From positions 62,001-126,000 of the forward strand of contig WOGZ01000070.1 in assembly GCA_009733775.1 (NCBI GenBank): 64,000 bases of DNA, written 5' to 3'. A program made the translations under genes and the position numbers. The DNA comes from Alectoria sarmentosa (taxonomy: Eukaryota; Ascomycota; Lecanoromycetes; Lecanorales; Parmeliaceae). Shown in pieces: positions 33,869 through 42,288 of the stretch (position 1 is the stretch's first letter; every line of letters begins with the position of its first letter). Below the pieces are notes generated by a model, which was given only the letters and a program-made list of their open reading frames with translations, was not told the DNA's origin and did not search any database.

Positions 33869-34704
33869 TCAATCCTCAAAATCGTTCATGAACGTCGGTG
33901 ACCAATATTCTCTCTCCGGAGCTTGGAGATCCACCCATACCAACGAGTCTGCTAACAAATCTTCGATAACGGTCTCCGCTCTTGCATGTTCCCAGCCCAG
34001 GTTGTCTTCCAGCATGGAAGCCGTGACATATCCCAATACCTGAATAGCTTCCAGCACCCTCGATTGATCCGTGTTCAGTTCCTTGGGTATCGATCTTATC
34101 ATTTGCTTGCTTCCAACATTTACGATGGAGAAGCCAGATCCCAATGGGTTGAGAGACTTTACAGCGCGTAGTATATCATCACTGTAAAAGATGCCTTGTA
34201 AGCTCCACCCAACATTCGGAGACTTTCTACATACTCACTAACATCCATCCCTCCACCTATCCCCTTTCCCTTTTTGACCTGCTCTTTACACTCCTCCACC
34301 CCCAACAACCCTCCATTCTCCCCTCTACTTCCCCTACAGACCTCCACCACTCTAACCGCGAGCTCAAAATAAAAATCATTGACGTCCCCTCCCAGCACTT
34401 TCGCCCACAAACTCCCAATCCCTCCTTTTCCCGCGCCCTTGCCCTTCACGTTGCTTCCAGCAAGTGGGTCCACGCCGATAGCATTACACATGCGAGCAAA
34501 CTCGGCGCGGAAGCTTGGATTTGATTTGATGGTGTCGGCATGCTGGAGGGCAAAGTTGTGGAGGAGAGACTGGAAGACTGAGAGTTGGGTTTGCAGGGAG
34601 GAAAGGTGCGCTGTGCGGAGGGAGGCGCCGTGGGTTGCGTAAGAGGTAGAGAGGGAGGAGCGATTTTGGAAGGCAGAAAGACCTACGCCTCGGCGGGCAG
34701 ACAT
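33869..34704 (-). CDS. SNF8: ESCRT-II subunit Snf8/Vps22
   Basis: A subunit of ESCRT-II, which sorts ubiquitinated cargo into multivesicular bodies. Minus-strand exons are 34704-34235 and 34181-33869 (260 aa). The hallmark N-terminus MSARRGVGLSAFQNRS is followed by a helical hairpin (SSLQTQLSVFQSLLHNFALQH, then NPSFRAEFARMCNAIGVDPL). The two winged-helix domains include DFYFELAVRVVEVC and, later, DDILRAVKSLNPLGSGFSI and VLGYVTASMLEDNLGWEHARAETVIEDLL. An in-frame ATG exists 60 nt upstream (34764), but the family start is the one chosen. The 3' end faces eIF3c with 169 bp between stop codons. Confidence 0.93.
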
Positions 34705-35690
34705 GGTAATGGCGATGCTCCCGATCAAAATGATTAGTCGAGGGTGGCAGAGAGGCAGACTCAAGACTGAAGCTTGTAGGATGGCGCCAAAGGTCGTTAA
34801 GCATACCTAGTGTCTTTGCACAGCGGGTCGTCCGAGCAGTGGCTTGGCGAACTTCCAGCACGCTCATTGATCAAATCTCTTTACTAAGCGGCCAAGATTG
34901 GTTTAGCTGCTCATGGAACCTAGCAGGGAGGCAACGACCCTGTAGCAATAAGGTACGAGGGTAGGTAGGCGAGGTAGGCAGGGCTGAGGACTCCACTAAT
35001 TTTGAAGTAGCTTAGCGCGACATTCAAGCGAAAATCTCTTGGCACACAATCTTGACAGCGCCAGGCTTTCTATTCTACACCTCGACAATAATCTCGACCG
35101 CCAACAACATTCAAGATGGCGCCCGAGAAGCACCAAGCACCAAGCACAGACCAAGACGTATACGTTCCTTCCGATCTTCCTCTTCTCGAATCTGTCGCCC
35201 GCGGCCATGTCGTAGCTGTCGGCCTCCGCTGGGGTTGCTTTCACCATCGCCCGTGTCAGCCCCAGCTCGATCAGTCCTGCAGTCTACTGTTGATGACCTC
35301 AGTCTACCAGACTGAATAATCTGCAGAAGGGCAATGGGGTATTGAGGTTGAAGAACATTTTCTCCTTGAAATTGAGTGCCGCATTCGACCTTCGACCCGC
35401 AGTTTTTACCCTACTCGCTGCTGGTCTATGAAGCCTCGAATCCATGCGCGCAATGTTCCTGAGCTCTACTCGGGGTAATTGTCGGATGAAAAAAGCGTCT
35501 GAATACCGCGAAGAGCTTGTCTTCACCAGGCATAGCTTAGAAGCTGAAACGTCTGTCTCACTCATTTCGTCGAGTCATATTCCAGTCCAAGAATGCCGTG
35601 TTGTAGCTTCACTTCTTTTTTCAGTGTAGTTTGATATCCAAAGCTGCGGATAGATTATGCTGACCTTGCCGTTTTTTTTGGTGTCTACAG
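34705..35690. other. Intergenic region upstream of SNF8 and the RPL7 fragment
   Basis: About 1 kb. A CAACA-rich leader-like stretch precedes an ATG at 35116 with a 67-codon frame (MAPEKHQAPSTDQDVYVPSD...). This could be a stray frame or the first exon of the damaged ribosomal gene, but no splice joins it in frame to the fragment at 35691. Just before 35691 there is a good intron 3' end (TGCTGAC, T-run, CTACAG). Confidence 0.45.
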
Positions 35691-36075
35691 AACCGTACCG
35701 ACTAAGGATGACATCCTCGTCCCCGTGACCTTGTTGACGAAGCGCAAGAGTCAGGAGAACGCGCGTGAGGAACGTTCCGCTGAGCTTGAAAGAACAAGGT
35801 CGGTCAGAATTTTCTTTTGTTTTCTGCCGCTTGAAGAAGCTGTAAACATTGACGATGATGATGACACAACCAATACCGCGACTAGGCTTTCGGGTCGATG
35901 AATTTCGCTTTACATTAATCATCTTTCGGGTCTGAATCGTCCACAAGAAGCGCTGTCATTCAAATAGCCTCTGGGAGACAGTACTAACAGCGTCTCATCA
36001 CAGGCCCAAAAGGAGAAGCGTGGAGTGATCTTGAAGCGCGTCGAATCCTGTGTCAAAATTATACCGTGATGGCTT
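35691..36075 (+). pseudogene. RPL7 pseudogene, 5' part (60S ribosomal protein uL30)
   Basis: The plus strand encodes the start of ribosomal protein L7 in two pieces. 35691-35798 reads TVPTKDDILVPVTLLTKRKS then QENAREERSAELERT, and from 36004 AQKEKRGVILKRVESCVK. Between them is an intron (35799-36003, 205 nt) with GT..CAG ends, but the splice does not keep the frame. After CVK the frame hits a stop, while the conserved YRD is found in another frame nearby. Similarity stops around 36075. The rest of the gene is found at 36242-36751 on the opposite strand. The remaining intron shows this is a decayed ordinary gene copy, not a retrocopy. Confidence 0.78.
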
Positions 36076-36241
36076 CAAGAGCTTATGAAAGAGTAGTGAA
36101 TGCAAGAAGCTTTAATTTGTTTAATCTGGCCATTGCTGGGCAATAAGCTACCTAGATCACAGCATTTAAGTGCTCTGAAGTCCTTTAAGTAGCAACAGCC
36201 GAAGTTTCTTTTAATCACAGCACGTCACGCCTGCTAGCCGC

Positions 36242-36751
36242 CTAGGTTATCTGCTTGATCAGCGCATTGATCTTCTCCTCCCGAATCCCCAAATCACCAC
36301 CCTCCACAAAATGCTTGAACATCCTCGTCCTAAACTCATCCGTCGGATCCGAGAGCTCAAATGACCACAGGAAGTTGCTCGCCTGCTTGAAGTTCGGTCC
36401 CACAGGCACAATCTCATGTACAAGTCCGAGGGATATGCTGCCTGTTGATCCTTCCATGTCCGCGCTTGTAGATGAGGTCGTGGAGAGTGTTTAGATTTGG
36501 GAAGCTGTAAGCAGTGTAAGGTTTGACTACTATGAGCATTTCGGAAGTGGCTTCGGTGGGTTCGACGAAGACGCCGTTGTTGATCTGGAGAAGACGGAGG
36601 AGTTACAGAATCTTGCGGGTTTTAGGGGCCATTTTGTTACCGTATGCAGAAAGAGGGATGTGGAACTAGTAACGCGAGGGGATACTTACCCCTTGACACG
36701 GACGACGAAGACCAGCTTGGGTTCGCCAGGCAAAAAGTTGCTCTCGTTTCG
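36242..36751 (-). pseudogene. RPL7 pseudogene, 3' part, inverted
   Basis: The minus strand reads RNESNFLPGEPKLVFVVRVKG, then a GTAAGT donor with an apparently ruined acceptor. It continues as [26 protein letters not shown] and [20 protein letters not shown], then [17 protein letters not shown] frameshifting deletion removes about 20 family residues (the IIEENLGKYG region). Then come [20 protein letters not shown] and FKHFVEGGDLGIREEKINAL, ending at the stop at 36242. An in-frame stop, a deletion and a damaged splice site make it non-functional. It begins 22 bp beyond the POL1 stop codon on the same strand, so it probably lies in the POL1 3' UTR. The functional RPL7 is presumably elsewhere in the genome. 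Confidence 0.88.
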
Positions 36752-36772
36752 CTTAAGCGGGAGAGGTGGTTT

Positions 36773-39700
36773 CTACAAAGCAAACCCAAACAACCCATCC
36801 ATCTGCACCCAAACCCTCCCACATCTTTTCAAGTACCCCTCCACCACCCCCTTGCATGTCCCAAACCTCTCCCTGTTCCACTCCTTCACCGCCTTCACTT
36901 TCTCCCTCTCCTCCCACTCCCCCTTCACCGCCCCATTACCCACATTCTCCACGTCCCACAGACCTCTCAGATATAACAGCTGATTATACATCTCCTTCTC
37001 GGAGTACTCATACCTCATCCGGCCCAAACAACCTTTAGCACGACCTTTGGGCCCAAGACAGCGGTGTCCATAGACGCTCATTTGCTGCGTGCGGTTCCCA
37101 CAGCTGCTGTCGTCACAGATGAGGTGGGCGTCGTAGTACTTGGATGTTTGGATACGGATGGCATGTTCGAGTTGGGATACTACAGTTAATGTGGAGAAGG
37201 GGCGTTTGCAGTCTGGTACTGGGCAGACGATGCCTTCGGGGGTGACGTTGGCGATGGAAGTGGCTATGCCTTCGAAGAGAAAAGCGTGTTTGCAGAAACG
37301 GCATTTGAGCGATAGTCGAACGCAGTCTTTGAACCGGATAGAATCCGGTATTTGACTTTCCAGCGGGCTGATCTCCTGCGTTTGGTTCGAGGACGCCGCA
37401 GAAGCAATGCTGTATTTCCTCGTATCGAGACCGAGACATTCGGCAAGGTGGACGGCATCGGTGCCGGGCATAGGGGCACAGAGACGTTCGATGGGAGGGA
37501 ATATCTGCTTGTAGAGGTACCATTCAATGTCCGGTTTCAGGGTTGAGGAGGCGGATGTTACGTCTACCGGGGCGTAGGCGCGCTTGGCGGCGGATTCATG
37601 AACCGTGGTGGTCTGTGAGGTAGGCGCGGTCATGATGTAGGAAATAACGTCGTTCACGCGGACACTTTTGCCTTGGGCGAGGGCGCGGAGAGCGACTTGG
37701 ACTTGGGGCATGCTGTCGGGATTGGGGTAGTCTTTGGGGTTTTTGCCGAGTTTCTGGGATGAAGTTAAGACCATTGAGTGGAGATGGGCAAAGGAGGGAC
37801 AGGGGTGCAAAGAGGACTTACTGTGAAGATGATATACTTCTGAGCTGGTACCTTCTCCTCTCTCATCCTCTCGGACAGCTCGCGAAGGTACTCGTGGACT
37901 TTGCCCACCACCACCTCAGGCTCTTCACCAGACAAGATCAAATTCAACAAGCGTGATGACGCTTCCTTCGACAAGGCACAGTATTCTCTTCTCTTCATGT
38001 CAAGACCTTTGACTTCAAGCTTGTCCACGTACTTTCCGTCAACCTCCATCATGTTGATCGCGGCATACTTCTTCTTTGCATGTAGCAGGAGTCGTCGGAA
38101 GATATTGTCAATGTCGATCTCCAAGAGCTTGTACTTCTCATTGACGGAACGCTTGAAATCAATTCCAACTTTCATCGCGTCCTCGATATTGTCAGCGTTG
38201 GTATTGATCATCACAGAATCAGTGTCTCCATAGATGACTCGCAATTGCGTGCTTTCCGCGAGGTCTTTGGTACTACGCAAGATCTCTCGGCCTTTGAATG
38301 TTGTGAGCATAGCCAAGGGCCGGGCGTAGAACCTCGACTGTGTATATCCGAGACAACCGTACATGGAATTGGCAGTCAATTTTAAGGCAAGTTGCTTGAT
38401 GTCCCAAGTGGCAAGCTGGTCAACGGTAGCCTTCTTGTCTTTCATGAGAGCCTTGACCTGCCTTCGACGGCTGACAAGGGTAGCAATGAGCTTAGGCAGT
38501 ATACCTTGATTTTGGTCCACAGGGACATCAGGAACTTTCTCATCGTCCTCCGACTATTACATGTCAGCCTGATCTGGATGATGTTGGGGGAAAAGACAGT
38601 GCGTACCTGATCTGATCGATCGACTGTGGTAAAGCATATGTTGTACTCTTGAATGATGCTGGGGTACAGACTGTTGAAATCCATGACCAGGATAAACTTG
38701 TCGTAGAGCCCCTTTTCCGGCTCGAATACAAGTCCACCTTTGAATTTGTCTTTCTTCTTCACATCAGCACCCTCCTCGCCCTCAGGCGTTTCTTCTTCGA
38801 TGTGTGCTTTGCCCTTCCCAAAGATTTTGTCAGGACAGATGAACTTGTTTTTGTTGAATTCGTGTAGTAGAATGTACTCGTTGCGCTCGGCTCTGGTACC
38901 ACTCAACGTCCTTGCCCAAGAGTTCCCAGCCAGATTCGTGAGGACTTTCGTCAATGGCAGCATTTGCACTCGTAAGGCGAGGGCGGCGATGAAGTATGTA
39001 TCAGCCTCGCAATGATTGACGTAATCTAGGAGACCTTCTCTTGATGTCGCCCAGGTCTTGAGAGCAACATCGTTGTCGATTTCACGTCGTGGGTTCCCCT
39101 CACCAAGATAAAGCTCGCACATTTCGGTCAAGCTCCATGACTGGCACTTGGTCATCAGTGACTTGCCCATGTCATTTGCAACATCACAGAGAAGGCGTCC
39201 TGAAACTAGTTGCCGCTCTGCAAAGAAGCTTCCGCCACCCTTTCCCATATTTTTGGGCCAATCACTTCGCCTTAATCGCCCTATCTTGTGCCAGCTTGGA
39301 GTCTTCCTCTCCCGGAAGCGACTTAGCAAGATCGGGTAATCAACGTCTTGCAATTGGTGGCCCATGAGAACATCTGGATCTGCCCTCTCCAGAACTGCAA
39401 GGAACATAGAAAGGAGCATATTCTCGTTCTTCCCAAGCATTATAGTGCCGCGCTGCTTCTTGCTTAGTGCATCAAAGCCCGTTGGGTAAGAGGTCTCAGT
39501 GGGGCGCATGATGGTGTAAGTCTTGCAAGGCAGATCCTCAGGACGAGTCGTATCAGTGAGAGAAATGTTCTCGTAAACTCGCACACTAGCGACGAGGATC
39601 TCTTGCTTATTCTCTTTCACATTCAAAGTTGTCCTGAGTGCAATGCTCATGAAAGTTAAAGGCGGTGCGTCCATATTGTCGGATTCTTTCAGCGCGTTAA

Positions 39701-41362
39701 TGGCCTTAGGAGATGCAACCTGAGCTTCGAATTTGCACCAAGAGGCGTTGTTGAGGGGTGTAAATTCAGCGTCATCGATCTTCAGCCAGCATGGACCCAT
39801 GATGTTCTTCCAGAGGACGAATTGCTCGAAGAGCGCAGTCGTACTTCCAAAGACGTGTGAGAAAGAGTCTCCCTGCATGCCTGTCGGCAAAGCAGGCTTT
39901 TCATAGGGGTACATCAGCTTCAGGTAGTCAGCTTCCTTTGGTATTTCCGGAAGTTCAAAGGCGTATTTCCTCGAACACGGTTTAATCTTGTGCATGCCCA
40001 CGCGAAGTTTTGTCATGACCTCGTCTACCTCTTGATAAACATCACCCATCTCGACTTCGGTGGATGTGTCTCGGCCATGTTTTTGACGGTAAGTTCGGGG
40101 CAAAAAGTAAAGCTTTCTTAGAATGTTATCAATTTTTACAAAGGCACTGACATATGCGCCTGATTTATTGTCTTTGACCTTGCCAAAGAGACAGAGGCTG
40201 CCATGGACCTCAGTGAAGTCCGTCCAGAAGAAGCGTAGACTGCCGTCATCCTCGGTTGCGTCTTCGATCCTGAATTTCCCAAAGCTAGATGTTGCTGGCT
40301 CTTGGCTGCTCAAGACGTTGAGCTTCGAAGTGACGTCGTTCCACGCAGATGCGTCAACGACGTCAGCTGGTGGTCGGGTCGGAGAGGAGCTCGCTGGGGA
40401 TGGGTATGCAGGAGTTTTCACGACCTTCGGAGCAGGACGTGATCCAGACATGTTGACACTTGCGGCCTTGACTTCACTATTCCCAATGGTTTGAGCTACC
40501 TCCATCATGTCCTCATCCTCCTCCTCAGCCTTGACTGACTGCTGACCTCTACGTTCTACCGCATTCGTGGTTGGCGAAGATGGTACTGGATCGCTGGCGG
40601 GGAAGGAATCATCATCTATGCCGCCCATATAGCCATCGTCGTCATTGTAGTTTACTTCCAAAGGCGGAGTGTTGAGCAAGTGGACAGCGTTGTGGGCTTC
40701 TCTCTGCTTGGGAAGTGCAATTTTGTTTTCTCGTGATACTGGAGGCGAGAGCACGCGAGTCTTGCGTCGAGATCCGGTCTTGACCGTCTTCAATGAAACA
40801 CGGCTCGGTATGTTCGTGTCCACTTCACCCAGGAGATCTGCCATGAAAGCAGCATCCTCGACAGTAGCAACAGGCTGAGGAAGGTATCAGTATCGCACGT
40901 GAAAAGTCGGATTAAGGAGCTAACCTTCGGTTTTAGAGCCATAGCGATAGGTCCGTTACTAAAGTACTTGTTGATGCTGTTATTGGTTCTCTCTGTCTTT
41001 TCCTTGTCTTCTTCACGCTTTCTCTTCGCTATGGCCATGCATCAGCCAGTACAGCAGAGAAGGCTCCTGTGAGATGACTGACCAGCTTTGCCCTTCAAGG
41101 GCAATTCCTCCTCGCTTCCACTCGCACTGTCGGCCATCCGCTCACCCATCCACTCTTCACGTCCATCGTCCGCGTACCCCTCACCATTGTCATCTATAAC
41201 AAAATCGTCTTGATCAAGGCGAGCCCTGACGACCTTCTTGTAGCCTTCTTCGTCTACCTCCTCATAAACGTTCTCTTCTTCTTCTACTTCGTAAGTAGAG
41301 AGACGTGTTTTGCCAGATGCTCGCAGCGCTCGCAGTTCTGCGAGACGTGCGTGGCGCGACAT
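36773..41362 (-). CDS. POL1: DNA polymerase alpha catalytic subunit
   Basis: The family-B polymerase of the primase-polymerase complex that starts Okazaki fragments. Minus-strand exons are 41362-41083, 41028-40925, 40874-38607, 38553-37822 and 37753-36773 (1454 aa). The N-terminus has the family motif [19 protein letters not shown], then NSINKYF. The polymerase motifs are intact: motif [16 protein letters not shown] (about 856), motif [14 protein letters not shown], and motif C YGDTDSVM (about 991). The C-terminal domain has two Cys clusters, [10 protein letters not shown]...[10 protein letters not shown] and CDDSSCGN...[13 protein letters not shown], the latter being the CysB site that binds the B subunit. 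The 3'-5' exonuclease residues are absent, as expected for alpha. Introns are 50-68 nt. Confidence 0.95.
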
Positions 41363-42288
41363 AGATGAATGAGACTCTGGATGACAGGTGCAAATTGTAG
41401 AGAGGATTCATCAAGGGTGTTGTCGAGCCAAACATTGTTGTACAAGTTGTCGCGAAAACACGGGCACGCGCAGACGCGGATCACTGATGGCGCGCTAAAG
41501 TACAAGCTAAGTAAGATAAGATTAGGGTTTGACAAGCATGAGAAGGTTTCTCGTCATCAAATATTCAACATGCAATCTTGTTCGTGAAAAGATGCAGCCA
41601 TTGGTAAGTGACATAGCAATAAGAACATTCAGCGACTCAGACTGTAAATTTCCTGGCAATTTGCATGGCAATGAATAGACTGTTGGAATGAACATATTTT
41701 CTGGGCGGATCACTGCAAGAAATGAGCTGTTGGCTTTCAAGTAAATCCATATTTGATCAGATGCCAAGGGACGTACCCCCAAATCTAACCACACCCACAT
41801 CGGGCTTGCCATTCCTTTCGACATGATCCCTCACGACCTTGATGACTTGATCATGCTTCACATCTTCTTGGCTTGGGATCCCGATCTTCCCCCCAAGGTC
41901 CATGTTTTCCACTTCTCCCTACTCACAGGCCATTGACGGCACTGTTTCGGCACATCCGAGGATCGGATCGGTCGGATTGATTCTTGATTGCGAGTGAAGG
42001 TTCAGCCCCGCACTACAGGTTCTTGGCCCAAAGCCCCTTTTTCAGACTTTTGCAGATGCGGGGCCCTTGAACTGCACCACTGCATTGCATCCACTCCTCG
42101 ATGTTGCATGCGGGGAAAAGAGCCAATCGTGCCACGCCCACCACGCCTTGCAAGACGAGCACTTTCAGACCTTCCCTTTGGCCGGCATTGGCTTGGCCTG
42201 CGATGTAAGTACCGTGCTCTTTGCTTCTATGACTTTCTATCCATCACCACACACGTACAACACCGCAGCATCATCCAATTGAAATACC
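41363..42288. other. Divergent promoter region POL1 / flavin monooxygenase
   Basis: 926 bases between two starts facing away from each other. An MCB-like ACGCGT, which would suit cell-cycle control of POL1, was not seen; the nearest sequence is ACGCGCAGACGCG at about 41465-41477. No other feature was recognised. Confidence 0.5.

Noticed and set aside
35116..35319. Possible first exon of RPL7 or another gene (MAPEKHQAPSTDQ...)
   Set aside because: The leader looks like a fungal 5' UTR, but no donor joins this frame in phase to the RPL7 fragment at 35691, and the downstream 50 codons look random.
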